From Actinopolymorpha sp. NPDC004070 (GTDB lineage Bacteria > Actinomycetota > Actinomycetes > Propionibacteriales > Actinopolymorphaceae): a stretch of DNA of 64,000 bases. The notes under the pieces are model-generated. The model was not told where the DNA came from and made no database searches. It was given only the letters and a program-made list of their open reading frames with translations. Of this stretch, positions 28,753 to 38,129 are shown one piece after another (the first letter of the stretch is position 1; every line of letters starts with the position of its first letter). The position numbers were made by a program, and so were the translations under genes. The DNA is taken from NCBI RefSeq assembly GCF_040610475.1, contig NZ_JBEXMJ010000016.1, positions 71,701-135,700 on the forward strand. The letters are read 5' to 3'.

Positions 28753-29240
28753 GCCAGCCAGATGTCCCGCCGATCCCGGACGACCCGTTCCACCGGATGC
28801 TGCATCACGTCGCGCCGGCCGGACTGTCCGAGGCGACCGCGCAGAGCGCCGGAATGCGGCGGGTGGAGGCGATCAGCGGCAAGTCGGTCGGGTCCCGTCG
28901 GTTGTGGATGGGCCAGACGCATGTCGCGCCGTCGACCGCGTCGGAGAACCACCACCACGGGCACTCCGAGACGGCGATCTTCGTGGTGAGCGGACGGCCG
29001 GAGTTCGTCTTCCTCGACCTGGAGGGGCCCGAGCCGCGGGAGGTGCGGATCGTGACCGGGCCGGGGGAGTACATCTACGTGCCGCCGTACGTCCCGCACC
29101 GGGAGGAGAACCCCGACCCGGAGCAGGAGGCCCTGGTCGTCATCGCGCGTACGACTCAGGAGGCGATCGTGGTCAACCAGCCGGATCTGCGCTGGGCCGG
29201 GCCGGTGATGACCAACAGCGAGGACGTCAGGGAACGGTAG
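28749..29240 (+). CDS. Cupin-domain protein (metal-binding, probable isomerase or dioxygenase type)
   Basis: The 163-residue protein is a single-domain cupin. The first metal motif is HHHGHSETAIFVVSG (residues ~76-90) and the second is PPYVPHREEN (~115-124), giving three or four His and a Glu for a divalent metal. Its start overlaps the stop of the Gfo/Idh gene by 4 bp, so it is the third gene of the operon. It may epimerise, isomerise or oxidise the compound handled by its neighbours (inference). The 3' end overlaps the convergent gene ending at 29227 by 14 bp. Confidence 0.87.
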   Translation: MSQPDVPPIPDDPFHRMLHHVAPAGLSEATAQSAGMRRVEAISGKSVGSRRLWMGQTHVAPSTASENHHHGHSETAIFVVSGRPEFVFLDLEGPEPREVRIVTGPGEYIYVPPYVPHREENPDPEQEALVVIARTTQEAIVVNQPDLRWAGPVMTNSEDVRER

Positions 29241-30359
29241 CGTCGCTGCCGTCGCTGCCTCTGCTGGTGAACGTAACGCGGCGGAGGCCGTCGAACAGCG
29301 GGTGGTCACCGGCGCCCTCGGTCAGCGCCTGGCAGTCGAAAAGTTCGAGTTCGAATTCCTCGCCGGCGATCTTCAGGTGGTGGGTGTGCAGGACGTCGCC
29401 TCCGCCGAGGTGCCGAAGGTTCATCGGGTCGAATCCCCTTACTTGCAAGGGCTTCCCGGTAGCGGTGAGCACCACCTTGTCGTCGCGGCCAAGGACGACC
29501 TGACGGCAGGAACGACGTTCCTCCCGCAGCGCCGCGACGGCCTCGCGTGCGCGTGCGGCGACTGCCGGTCGGTGGTCGGCGCCGAACTGCCTCGGCGTGG
29601 TGTCGGTGAGGGCGGCCCGGAGCAGGTCGTCGGGGTACGACTCGTCGCCGGCCTCCAGCGTCGTCTGCCAGCCGGACGCGAACCGGTCGAGGAGTAGCGC
29701 GATCGCCTCGCCGGTCGCGTAGGCGGCACGCCGGATCTCGTCCGGACGTACCGTCTCGGTCAACGGTCGCAGGCACCGTGGGCGGCCGGCGGCCCGGCCC
29801 TCCACGTAGTACGCGAGGCCCTCGCAACGCTCCAGGTCACGCTCGTACTGCGCGGCTGCGTCCGTGAGAGTCTCCCGGCGTTCCCCGCGGACGGTCAGGG
29901 CGGTCATCGCCCAGCCGGCCGCGGTCTCCATGGTGCCGGCGCCCGAGGTGGACAGAGCAGTGGCCAGCGCTCGGTGGAGGGCCTCGGCCTCCAGGCGGCG
30001 CAGCGTGAGCACGTCCGCGTCCTCGACGGGGTAGGTCAGCGCGGCCGACTCGTCCACGAACCAGCCGGGGTGGCGCTGCCGGCAGAAGAGATGGAAGGTC
30101 TCGTGCGCGATCTCCGCCTGTACGTCCAGGTCGTCGCGGTCGCCTCGGAGTACCGTCGCCGTGGGCACGCCGCCGAGTTCGGTCGCGGACTGGCCACCAC
30201 CGCCGGGTGGCGACCGGTGAAGACAAGGGCGCCGTCTGCTCGCGGGTCCGGGTGAAACCCCACCGGCGGGCTCGGGTGCCGAAACAGCCAGGTGTGCTCG
30301 CCGTCGTACACCGCGACCGGATAGTCGCCAGGGGAGAAGCCTGGCCAGAGTCGACCCAC
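29227..30359 (-). pseudogene. Frameshifted gene for a protein with HExxH motif
   Basis: A GTG at 30359 follows AGGAGGT. The first ~56 codons (VGRLWPGFSPGDYPVAVYDG... to GRHPAVVA) are in one frame, and the remainder, from SATELGGVPTATVLRG through the stop at 29227, is in another. The join falls near 30190, and adding a single base restores a continuous protein of about 377 residues. The second part contains AHETFHLF, an HExxH zinc-protease-like motif, followed by FVDESAAL with an acidic residue. I do not recognise the family. Whether this is a broken gene or a sequencing error cannot be judged from the sequence; codon use either side looks normal. Confidence 0.7.
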
Positions 30360-30418
30360 GAGACCTCCTGCGTCGGCGATCAGTGGATGATCACGGTACT
30401 CGGAGGGGAGTGGTGCAG

Positions 30419-31141
30419 ATGACCGGCTCGAAGCGCGCACCGTTGGAGTGGCCCGACTGCCTGAACGCTCGCGACCTCGGCGGTCTGCCCACCCGGGACG
30501 GCAGCCGGATCAGGTCCCGCGCACTGATTCGCTCGGACAATCTGACCCGGCTGACCACTGCGGGAGTCGACGCGGTGCGCGCCGCGGGCGTGACCCGGAT
30601 CGTGGACGTGCGCACGGCCCAGGAGTGCACGGACTTTCCGTCGCCGTTCGCTGGTGAGTCGCTGCTCCTGAACTGCCCGCTCGCCAGGGACGGTGATCCG
30701 TACGATCCGGCGTGGCCGATGGAGCGCCAGTACGCGGAGATGCTCGACCAGAACCCCGACCTGCTTGCCGCGGCTGTCGCCGCCGTCGCGGACGCACCCC
30801 CGGGCGGTGTGGTCGTGCACTGCCATGCCGGCAAGGACCGGTCGGGCATGGTGGTCGCTTTGACGTTGAGCCTGGTGGGCGTCCCAGCGGATGTCGTGGT
30901 GGCCGACTACGCGGCCCTGGACGACCGTATGCGCGCCCATCTCGCCGAACTGGTCCTGCTGGTGGAGGACCCGCTCGAACGTGCCCAGCTCGCCGAGGCG
31001 TTCTCGGCTCGCCCCGAGTCGATGCGGTCGGCGCTTGACCACATGGACAGCCGGTACGGAGGAGTTGACTCGTACCTCCGGCTCGGCGGCCTGACCGCCG
31101 CGCAGGCCGAGGCGCTCAGGTCGAGGCTTGTCGGTTGGTGA
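30419..31141 (+). CDS. Tyrosine-protein phosphatase of the PtpB/Y_phosphatase3 family
   Basis: The 240-residue protein carries the phosphatase loop VVHCHAGKDRSG (CX5R, Cys ~140), with Lys and Asp in the loop, as in the actinobacterial atypical family related to MptpB. The N-terminal ARDLGGLPTRDG (residues ~16-27) is the usual family start, and RSDNLTRLT follows. It may act on phosphotyrosine or phosphoinositide-like substrates. The ATG at 30419 has GGAGGGGAG 9 nt upstream; a GTG 6 bp earlier is possible. It is divergent from the frameshifted gene and overlaps the end of the convergent kinase gene by 26 bp. Confidence 0.9.
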   Translation: MTGSKRAPLEWPDCLNARDLGGLPTRDGSRIRSRALIRSDNLTRLTTAGVDAVRAAGVTRIVDVRTAQECTDFPSPFAGESLLLNCPLARDGDPYDPAWPMERQYAEMLDQNPDLLAAAVAAVADAPPGGVVVHCHAGKDRSGMVVALTLSLVGVPADVVVADYAALDDRMRAHLAELVLLVEDPLERAQLAEAFSARPESMRSALDHMDSRYGGVDSYLRLGGLTAAQAEALRSRLVGW

Positions 31142-31657
31142 CCACGGCCTCGATCGCGGCGACGGTCTCGTCCACTGTCAAGGTGCTGTTGTCAATGACG
31201 TGGGCCGGGCGGAATCGCGCCACGCACCAGGCGAAGTCCTCGTAGTTTCCCCGCAGGTCCTCGGCCTTAAGGATGGGCTGACGATTCCGGAGACGATTGC
31301 GCTCCAGACATACGTCGAGGCTGGGTAGGAGGATCACCTGCCGGATGTCGAAGTCCGCCAGGGAGGTGTCGCCCGGCTCTGGTGGACACGGTGGTGCGTA
31401 GATGTCCACCACGCAGTCGATCCGGTGTTCCCGGTAGATGCGCACCATGGCCTTCCACAGGTCCATGGCGACGTCCCACTGACGTTGGGTTCATCGGTCC
31501 AACCGTGCTCAGGGTGGGCCGCACCGGCACGGATCAGCGAGCGCAGGCCATCTGCGTCGATCACTGCCCGGGGTGACGTGCCCCGAGCGGCCCACGCGGC
31601 GGCCGCGGTTGATTTCCCCGATCCTGCCGGTCCGGTGAGCATGAGCGTCAGCGGCAT
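31116..31657 (-). pseudogene. Frameshifted P-loop kinase-like gene
   Basis: An ATG at 31657 (GGGAGACG upstream) opens a frame with MPLTLMLTGPAGSGKSTAAAAW, a Walker A loop at residues 9-16, and continues to GWTDEPN. Near 31492 the conserved sequence jumps to another frame (RQWDVAMDLWKAMVRIYREH, then CVVDIYAPP and RFRPAHVIDNSTLT) ending at 31116. One added base would rejoin the two parts into a ~180-residue small-molecule kinase. It is the second such break within 1.5 kb. The function would have been ATP-dependent phosphorylation of an unknown small molecule or resistance substrate. Confidence 0.72.
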
Positions 31658-31749
31658 GGTGAACGTCTCCCGTCCATGGTGGACGCCTCGCAGTGAAGTA
31701 GTCGTCGGACTTGCCAGTCGTACTCTCGGCGCAGACTCGCCGCCACCGG

Positions 31750-32307
31750 TTATCGCACGTGACCGTCGTTCACGAAGTTCACGATCTCGGGCAGTGGCGG
31801 GTCGTAGCCGTCGGAGGTGTCGACCACCAGCGTGGGCATGGGGAGGGAGATCGCAGCGAAGTCGTCGGCCTGCCCCGAGGTCCGTCGATTGCCTGCGGTC
31901 GTCGTGTGGGCGGCCTTCCGTACGGGGTTGACGGCGTAGCGTCTGGTGTTTCGAACGCGGGCGACATCGGGAGCAACAGAGCAGCGGATGATCCGAAGGT
32001 GCGCGAGGCTCGTCAGCAGCTCGAGGCCGGGCCGCCACAGCCGATCCTGGAAGGCCGCCTCAGCGACCACTGTCGTGCCTGAGCGGAGCAGGAGTTCCAG
32101 TACGCCGAAGAACGTCGGCAACGTACGTCTGGTGAGCGGATCGCCGGGCCCCGGACGGAAGCCGGGGTTGGCGTGCACCATGCCCTCCTTGATTTCGTCG
32201 CGGCAGATCGCCGGGCAACCCAGTGCGCCGGCGAGTTCGTGCGCGAGAGTCGTCTTGCCGTATCCACCGGACGGCCCGCTGACCGCGACAAGCGTGGGTG
32301 CGCCCAT
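31750..32307 (-). CDS. P-loop ATPase, small kinase-like
   Basis: The 185-residue protein has the Walker A-like loop VSGPSGGYGKTTLAHELA (residues ~8-25). The spacing between glycines is one residue longer than the usual GxxGxGK, which is odd. CRDEIKEGM near 40 resembles the substrate-binding start seen in chloramphenicol phosphotransferase-like and predicted kinase families, and SGTTVVAEAAFQ near 93 is the next strand. The start ATG lies 4 bp after the stop of the APH-like gene, so the two are probably co-transcribed. The substrate is unknown. Confidence 0.75.
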   Translation of the reverse strand: MGAPTLVAVSGPSGGYGKTTLAHELAGALGCPAICRDEIKEGMVHANPGFRPGPGDPLTRRTLPTFFGVLELLLRSGTTVVAEAAFQDRLWRPGLELLTSLAHLRIIRCSVAPDVARVRNTRRYAVNPVRKAAHTTTAGNRRTSGQADDFAAISLPMPTLVVDTSDGYDPPLPEIVNFVNDGHVR

Positions 32308-32311
32308 ATGC

Positions 32312-33247
32312 CTATGCCCCTGAGCGAGCCAGGGCGTCCAGGGCACGTTGTGCCCGCTCGAGCATGTCGCGCACGGCGTCGCCCCCGAGGTGGTGAGCTG
32401 CGAAGCCGAGGTACTTGATGTTGACGCAGGCGGTGGCCCATTGGTACTCGACGTTCACCAGCCGCGGATCCAGTGCCCGGCCCGCGGAGGCTTCCCACGC
32501 GTCGGCGTAGACCTCGAACCGTGGGCTGTCAGGAGATACGAGGTTGGCCAGGTCCAGCATCGCGGGGCCGAGCGTGGCGGCTCCCCAGTCGATGATCTTC
32601 GATCCGGCGGGCCCGGCGAGGATGTTGTTCGCGTGGATGTCTCCGTGGACCAGGGTGCGGGAGAGCCGCTCAGGCGTACGAACCAGCAGGGGCTCACCTC
32701 GCACGCGCCGAACCAGGTCGAGCGCCTCGTGCAGTGGCGCCGGCTCGGACGCGGTGGGAAGCAGCTCGGAAAGGCGCCTGTCGACGTGCCGGAACCCGTT
32801 GTCCCACCACGTCCGGTCGACCACCGGGAGGTTCGGCAAGGTGACGTTGACATGACGAACGTGCATTACGGCCAGGGATTGGAGGACGTCGTCGCACACC
32901 TCGGCCTCCGACGCAAGTGTGCTGCCGGAATAGAACGGCAGGACCACCCACGGGCCCGCGGCGTCGTTCCCGTCTGCCAGCAACTCCGGAAGCGCGGGCG
33001 CCCTCGTATCGGTTACGTCTCGAAGGGCGCGCAACGCGGTGACCTCGGCCGCGGTGGCGTGTTTGCGCAGCACGGCCAGGTCGGCTGTCGAGCCGTCTCC
33101 TACCTCGACCAGCAGGTCCAGCCGCTCCACCGACTGCGACGAGTAGCCATGGGTGATGGGTGTACGGCGAACGACCCGGGCAACGGCATCCTTGCCCCAC
33201 CGGCTCTCCACCCAGTCGACCGTATGACTCGTCCCGTGCGACGCCAT
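32312..33247 (-). CDS. Aminoglycoside-phosphotransferase-family (APH/ChoK-like) kinase
   Basis: The 311-residue protein has the APH-type catalytic motifs: LVHGDIHANNIL (Brenner loop with catalytic Asp and metal-binding Asn, residues ~206-217) and KIIDWGAA (DxG-like metal Asp, ~225). The N-terminal lobe contains LAVLRKH, with the ATP-binding Lys. Such enzymes phosphorylate hydroxyls of antibiotics, choline or sugars; there is no evidence here for a specific resistance. The ATG at 33247 was preferred to a GTG 21 bp upstream. It appears to be first in an operon with the P-loop gene and perhaps the frameshifted kinase. Confidence 0.85.
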   Translation of the reverse strand: MASHGTSHTVDWVESRWGKDAVARVVRRTPITHGYSSQSVERLDLLVEVGDGSTADLAVLRKHATAAEVTALRALRDVTDTRAPALPELLADGNDAAGPWVVLPFYSGSTLASEAEVCDDVLQSLAVMHVRHVNVTLPNLPVVDRTWWDNGFRHVDRRLSELLPTASEPAPLHEALDLVRRVRGEPLLVRTPERLSRTLVHGDIHANNILAGPAGSKIIDWGAATLGPAMLDLANLVSPDSPRFEVYADAWEASAGRALDPRLVNVEYQWATACVNIKYLGFAAHHLGGDAVRDMLERAQRALDALARSGA

Positions 33248-33314
33248 CCGCCCAGACTGCCACGGCACCGCCGCGCCTCGCCTCCGCTGGACCGAGGTAG
33301 GACATCATGAAGGC

Positions 33315-33812
33315 ATGCGAGTAGTCGTGCTGTCGGACACTCATGCGCCGCGACGGTGGAAGTCCTGCCCGCCGCGGGTGGCCGAGCACCTGCGGACGGC
33401 AGACGTGATCCTGCACGCCGGTGACGTGTGCACCCCGGAAGTGCTCGACGAGCTCGCGGCTTTCGCGCCGGTGTACGCGGTGTGCGGCAACAACGACGGA
33501 CCCGAGGTAGCCGATTGGGGTTCGGGCGTGCCGGAGGTCGTCGAGATCACCCTGGCCGGTGTTCGGGTGGCGATGGTGCACGACAGCGGGCAGGCCACCG
33601 GTCGGATGGCGCGGATGCGGCGGCGGTTTCCGGACGCGGACCTCGTGGTGTTCGGGCACTCGCACATCCCCTTGACGCAGACTGAGGACGGCGTACGGAT
33701 CTTCAATCCGGGCTCACCGACGGACCGGCGACGGCAACCGCACGGAACGATCGGCATCGTCGTCCTCCAGATGGGTCGTGTGAAGGACGCGTCCATCATC
33801 GCTGTGACGTAG
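33315..33812 (+). CDS. Metallophosphoesterase, YfcE/MJ0936 family
   Basis: The 165-residue protein has all dimetal motifs of the small calcineurin-like phosphodiesterases: SDTHAP (residues 7-12), HAGDV (~35-39), CGNNDG (~58-63), MVHDSG (~87-92) and GHSHIP (~115-120). It should hydrolyse phosphodiesters or phosphomonoesters with manganese in the cytosol. The gene is divergent from the APH-like gene, and its ATG follows a weak GAAGGC site. It is convergent with the second DUF222/HNH gene, with 36 bp between. Confidence 0.92.
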   Translation: MRVVVLSDTHAPRRWKSCPPRVAEHLRTADVILHAGDVCTPEVLDELAAFAPVYAVCGNNDGPEVADWGSGVPEVVEITLAGVRVAMVHDSGQATGRMARMRRRFPDADLVVFGHSHIPLTQTEDGVRIFNPGSPTDRRRQPHGTIGIVVLQMGRVKDASIIAVT

Positions 33813-33848
33813 GCCTGCGGCCTGCCGTCCGGGCGGGCAATGGCTCCG

Positions 33849-36002
33849 TCACGGTCGTTGCACCTTCTGCTGCGGGTCCACCCACTCCGGCGGGATGTAT
33901 TCGGGGTGGCCGTGTGCGCCCATGCGGACCGTCCAGCCTCGGTGGTGGACGAAGGTGTGATGGCTCTTGCACAGGAGAACTCCGTTAGCCACATCGGTTG
34001 GGCCGAAGTCGTCCCAGGGGTTCATGTGGTGGGCGACGCAGCGGCGTTCGGGGACCTGGCATTCGGGGAAGTGGCAGTGGGATCCGTCGCGGACGGCGAG
34101 TGCGCGGCGTTGTGCTTCGGTGAAGAAGCGGTCGGCCATTCCGACGTCGAGGACTTCGCCGTTGCCGCCGAGCACCACGGGGATGATGTTCGCGTCGCAG
34201 GCCATCCGCCGGATCGTGGCGACCGAGATCGGCTCGCCGCGTAGCCCGAGGATCCTGGCCGAGCCGCCACCGCCGCACTTGCTGCAGCCGTCGTGCGGGT
34301 CGATGGCAGCCTCCGGCCCCGCCGCACTCTCCTGCAGTTTGGTGTCGTCGTCGTCTTGTGCCCCGAGGTCCCAGTCCTCGGGTCCGGTATCTGTTTCCGG
34401 GTCGGCTCCGAGACCCGTTCCAGCTTCCCTTCCGGCGTCGGGGTCAGTTCCGGTCTCGGGGGCCGTTCCGGTGGCGGTGTTCGGTTGTGAGTGCTGCCCG
34501 GGTGCTCGCGGTTCGGGTACCCGGTCCGCAAGGCGCGCGGTATCCGGTGGTGGTTTCTCCCTGTCTGGTTGGCCGTTCCGGCCGGTCGTCGTCTTCTGGG
34601 CATCGGGTCCGCGTACGTCGTCGGGGCCGGCCGCACCCGTCGTCCCGTGCAGGCCGGTCGTCTCGGCCAGATCGGCGCCCATGTGTGGGTCGCCGGGGTC
34701 GGCCGGACGGGTTGTCTCGCCGGGGCCGTTCCCCAGGTCCGGGTCGCTGACCTCGTCGTCAACCTCGGGTTGCGAAGCGGTTCCCGCCGTGGCTTCGGTG
34801 CTCGCGCTGGGCTCGGCGTTGTCGCTGGGCTCGGTCTTGTCGCTCGGATCGGTGTCCCGGGCGCCGCCGGCGTCGTCGGTCTGCTTGGTGGGCTTGGAGC
34901 TGGCAGGCTTGACCTCTTCGGTGGCGCGGCGGCTCGTGTCTGGCCCGGACTGTCCCGCCTCAGAACCCTCGGTGCGCTTGGTGTTCTCGTCCTGGGGCTG
35001 GCCCTCGGCCTGGCGCCGGGCTTTGCGTTGGGCTTGGCGTTGGGCGTCGGGGGTCTGGCAGCCGCACGGCATGGGGCGGACTGGGTTGAGGTCGTCGATC
35101 GTGCCGTACCCCACGCCGTTCATCAGGTTCTTCAGATCGATCAGGACGGTGACGCAGTCGCGTCCTCGGCCGCGGTTGGGCGAGGCTTCCCATTCAGCCC
35201 ACCTGGCGACCAACTCCGCGAACGCGTCGCCGCGTTTTTGGTCCAGGGGACGGTCGTCGGGCTCGGGGCGGGTGTCACGGGCAACCAGTGCTTCGATGAT
35301 CTTGCGGAGTTGTTCCATCTCCAGCACCGGCAGCTTGATCACCACCGTCTCCGACCCGGGGGTACCGTTCGGCGCATACCGCAGGGAGCGGGAGCGTTCT
35401 GCGGCGCGTTCGGCATCGTCGAGTTCTTTACCGAGGCGGCGTTCGGATTCCTCCGGTGCCAGGTAGTGCAGCAACGCCCGGCCGAGCAGGCGTACGTCGT
35501 CGGGGTTACGCCGCTTGGACTCCGCGATCAGGTACTCCTCGGCCTTGACGCGTTGTTCGAGGCTGATCCACTTGGGCAGGTCCTTGATCGCGCCCGCGAT
35601 CACTTGCGCGTGCCGGTACGACAGTTCACCCCGAGCGAGTGCCCGCGCGGTGAGGGTCACCGTCCGGTCCAGGTCCCGGGCCAGGGCGACGGTGGCGTAG
35701 GAATCCTTCTTCCCCATCCGCTGGGAGTTGCGCAGCCAGGCCGCCGTGGTCGCCGCACCCGTGGTCTTGCCGATGTCGCGGGCCTCGGCCTGGCGAACCC
35801 AGGACAGTTTCAGCGCGGCCGCCCGGGATTCCTCGACGGTCAGTTCGCCGATCAGCTCACCGAGGTCACCGGCGTCCAGGCAGCCGGTGGGAGTGGCCAG
35901 GGCTTCGTCGAGCCCGGCGCGGAACATGGCGACCGCAGCCCTCAACCGGGCAGCGGCACCACTGCCGCCTGCGCCGGGAAGGTCCTGCGTCGTCGAATAC
36001 AT
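33849..36002 (-). CDS. DUF222 / HNH endonuclease family protein, copy 2
   Basis: The 717-residue protein starts MYSTTQDL. The DUF222 helical domain spans residues ~10-320, with SLRYAPNGTPGSETV near 212 and PCGCQTPDAQ near 327. A disordered linker of ~230 residues rich in D, P, T and E follows. The C-terminal part has DPHDGCSKCGGGG (zinc-knuckle-like), ARILGLRGEPISVATIRRM and the HNH nuclease (CHFPEC, CVAHHMNPWDD, GVLLCKSHHTFVHHRGW). It is closely similar to the partial copy 3 at 62652 and less so to copy 1. An SOS-box-like palindrome overlaps its start codon. Confidence 0.9.
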   Translation of the reverse strand: MYSTTQDLPGAGGSGAAARLRAAVAMFRAGLDEALATPTGCLDAGDLGELIGELTVEESRAAALKLSWVRQAEARDIGKTTGAATTAAWLRNSQRMGKKDSYATVALARDLDRTVTLTARALARGELSYRHAQVIAGAIKDLPKWISLEQRVKAEEYLIAESKRRNPDDVRLLGRALLHYLAPEESERRLGKELDDAERAAERSRSLRYAPNGTPGSETVVIKLPVLEMEQLRKIIEALVARDTRPEPDDRPLDQKRGDAFAELVARWAEWEASPNRGRGRDCVTVLIDLKNLMNGVGYGTIDDLNPVRPMPCGCQTPDAQRQAQRKARRQAEGQPQDENTKRTEGSEAGQSGPDTSRRATEEVKPASSKPTKQTDDAGGARDTDPSDKTEPSDNAEPSASTEATAGTASQPEVDDEVSDPDLGNGPGETTRPADPGDPHMGADLAETTGLHGTTGAAGPDDVRGPDAQKTTTGRNGQPDREKPPPDTARLADRVPEPRAPGQHSQPNTATGTAPETGTDPDAGREAGTGLGADPETDTGPEDWDLGAQDDDDTKLQESAAGPEAAIDPHDGCSKCGGGGSARILGLRGEPISVATIRRMACDANIIPVVLGGNGEVLDVGMADRFFTEAQRRALAVRDGSHCHFPECQVPERRCVAHHMNPWDDFGPTDVANGVLLCKSHHTFVHHRGWTVRMGAHGHPEYIPPEWVDPQQKVQRP

Positions 36003-36008
36003 GTTCGA
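35993..36008. promoter_or_regulatory. SOS-box-like palindrome over the start codon of DUF222/HNH copy 2
   Basis: TCGAAT-ACAT-GTTCGA matches 11 of 12 positions of the actinobacterial LexA consensus TCGAAC-N4-GTTCGA. The start codon of the minus-strand gene is at 36002-36000, inside the spacer. A bound LexA here would block initiation directly. Confidence 0.65.
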
Positions 36009-36254
36009 ACTCTACCGGCTGCCACCGACAGCTCGCCCGTTGTCCACAACGCGACCCGAAAACACGCCGATCCGCCATCTGTGGACGAAAACCTGGCACG
36101 AGGTCGCGGTCCCGGGCGCCGACGACAAGGACCTCCGGAATGCTGGTCCCAAACGGGGCATCCGGCGGCCGTGCAGCGATCTCCCAGGGCGGCCTACTAG
36201 CGTGCAGGAGAAGGAGAGTCCGGCAGAACGGCAGCGCGATCGGCAGGTGGCGAC

Positions 36255-36755
36255 ATGGCGTGGTTCAAGCCAGGAGACCTGCTGGACCGCACCTTCGAGG
36301 TCGGGATCATCCTCAAGGGCCTGGACGGCCTGCTGGAACTGATCGGCGGGGCCCTGCTGCTGGCGGTGTCGCCTGCCACTCTCAACCATCTGGTCGTCAC
36401 CCTGACCCAGCACGAGATCTCCGAGGACCCACACGACTTCGTGGCCACCCATCTGCTGCATCTGACGGCCGGTCTTCACCAGTCGACGGTGTGGTTCGGC
36501 GCGGTCTACCTTCTCCTGCACGGTGCGGTGAAAGTCGTCCTCGTCGTGGCACTGCTGCGCAACCAGTTGTGGGCGTACCCCTGGACAATCGTGTTCCTGC
36601 TGGCGTTCATCGGCTATCAGCTCTACCGGATCGCGCTCCATCCGACGATCGGACTCGCGCTGCTGACGATCTTCGACGCGTTCGTCGTCTGGTTGACCTG
36701 GCGCGAGTACGGCAGGCAGCGGGCCGGCCGCGCTCACTCCTCCGTACCCACCTGA
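36255..36755 (+). CDS. DUF2127-family membrane protein
   Basis: The 166-residue protein has four hydrophobic helices (about residues 15-38, 72-95 with LHLTAGLHQSTVWFGAVYLL, 100-125, 130-148), the DUF2127 pattern in which GAxYLLLHGxxK (GAVYLLLHGAVKV) is typical. A conserved TFEVGIILKGLDG lies near the N-terminus. Function is unknown, membrane location is predicted. It is preceded by 252 bp of apparently non-coding DNA after the DUF222 gene and is convergent with the cation antiporter gene. Confidence 0.85.
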   Translation: MAWFKPGDLLDRTFEVGIILKGLDGLLELIGGALLLAVSPATLNHLVVTLTQHEISEDPHDFVATHLLHLTAGLHQSTVWFGAVYLLLHGAVKVVLVVALLRNQLWAYPWTIVFLLAFIGYQLYRIALHPTIGLALLTIFDAFVVWLTWREYGRQRAGRAHSSVPT

Positions 36756-36775
36756 TCGCCCTCGAAGGTGAGACG

Positions 36776-37984
36776 TCAGGGGCTGACCGCGAGGAAGAGG
36801 AACGCGACCAGCAATACGAGGTGGACACCGCCCTGCAGCCGGGTCGCCCTGCCGGGCACCACCGTGAGAACGCTGACCACCACGGTGAGCGCCAGGAAGA
36901 CGAGCTGGGTGGCCCCGAGTCCGAGGTGGAGCGGTCCCTTCAGCCAGATCGAGGCCACCGCGATCGCCGGGATCGTGAGCCCGATGCTCGCCATCGCCGA
37001 GCCATACGCGAGGTTGAGGCTGATCTGCGTGCGCTGCCGCCCGGCGGCGCGTACGGCGGCGATGGTCTCCGGCAGCAGGACGAGCAACGCGATCACCACA
37101 CCGACGAACGACTGCGGGAATCCGATCGCCTTGACGGCCGCCTCGATCGACGGCGACTCGACCTTGGCCAGTCCCACCACCGCGACGAGCGCCACCAGCA
37201 GCAGTCCGAGGCTCGTCAACGCGGCTCGGGCGGTCGGGGGAGCGGCGTGTGCGCCGGCGTCGACGCTCTCCTCGGCGTCGGCGCTCTCCTCGACGTCGCC
37301 GACCGGATCGACCTCACCGGCCGGATCGACCTCGGCTGACTCGGAGGTGGGTGCGTCCCCACGTCCGGCGACCGGATCGTTGTCGTGCTGCACGGGCAGG
37401 AAGAAGTCGCGGTGCCGAACGGTCTGGGTCAGTACGAACATCCCGTACAGCAGGAGCGACATGATCGCCGCGAAGACGAGCTGGTCGGTGGAGAAGGCCG
37501 GGCCGGGCGCACCCAGGGTGAAGGCCGGCAGCACCAGGCTCAGGGCCGCCAGGGTCGCCACGGTCGCGAGCGCGGCTCCACTGCCCTCGGCGTTGAACCG
37601 CGTCGTTCCGTAGCGCAGCGCGGCGACCAGCAGGGAGATGCCGACGACGCCGTTGGTGGTGATCATGACCGCTGCGAAGACAGTGTCCCGGGCCAGTTGG
37701 GCGGTCTCCGGCCCACCCGAGACCATCAGGGTCACGATCAGAGCGACCTCGATCACGGTCACCGCCACCGCGAGGACCAGTGAGCCGAAGGGCTCACCGA
37801 CCCGGTGCGCCACGACCTCCGCGTGGTGCACCGCCGACAGCACCGCGCCCGCGAGGACGACCGCGATCACCACCGCGAACACGATCGCCAGGTAGCGGCC
37901 CCAGGTGAGTGCCAGCGCGAGAAGAGCGAGCAGCGGCACGACGGTCGTCCACGAGAAGTACGGCGGGCGGCGGGTGAGCGTCAC
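36776..37984 (-). CDS. Ca2+/H+ or Na+/H+ antiporter, ChaA-like (CaCA superfamily)
   Basis: The 402-residue integral membrane protein has about eleven helices arranged as two homologous halves. Each half contains a CaCA alpha repeat: GEPFGSLVLAVAVTVIEVALI (first part, acidic Glu in the helix, residues ~64-84) and PQSFVGVVIALLVLLPE (~305-321). A cytoplasmic acidic loop of ~50 residues (D/E/P/A rich, with repeated DPAGEVDPVGDVEE-like stretches) separates the halves. It extrudes Ca2+ or Na+/K+ in exchange for protons. Start GTG 37984 follows GGAAGG; ATG 38023 is possible but would add a polar extension. Confidence 0.9.
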   Translation of the reverse strand: MTLTRRPPYFSWTTVVPLLALLALALTWGRYLAIVFAVVIAVVLAGAVLSAVHHAEVVAHRVGEPFGSLVLAVAVTVIEVALIVTLMVSGGPETAQLARDTVFAAVMITTNGVVGISLLVAALRYGTTRFNAEGSGAALATVATLAALSLVLPAFTLGAPGPAFSTDQLVFAAIMSLLLYGMFVLTQTVRHRDFFLPVQHDNDPVAGRGDAPTSESAEVDPAGEVDPVGDVEESADAEESVDAGAHAAPPTARAALTSLGLLLVALVAVVGLAKVESPSIEAAVKAIGFPQSFVGVVIALLVLLPETIAAVRAAGRQRTQISLNLAYGSAMASIGLTIPAIAVASIWLKGPLHLGLGATQLVFLALTVVVSVLTVVPGRATRLQGGVHLVLLVAFLFLAVSP

Positions 37985-38129
37985 GGCATGGAGCCTTCCA
38001 GTCGTGGCGGACGAGACGGGCAAGGGCCCGGAGCGGTAATTCTAAAGGGACGGTAAAACGACCAGGTAAATCGGCTGTTTGGCGTTCCGGCTCGAACCTC
38101 TCGTAACGGCAGGTTCCAGCGTCGGCGGC

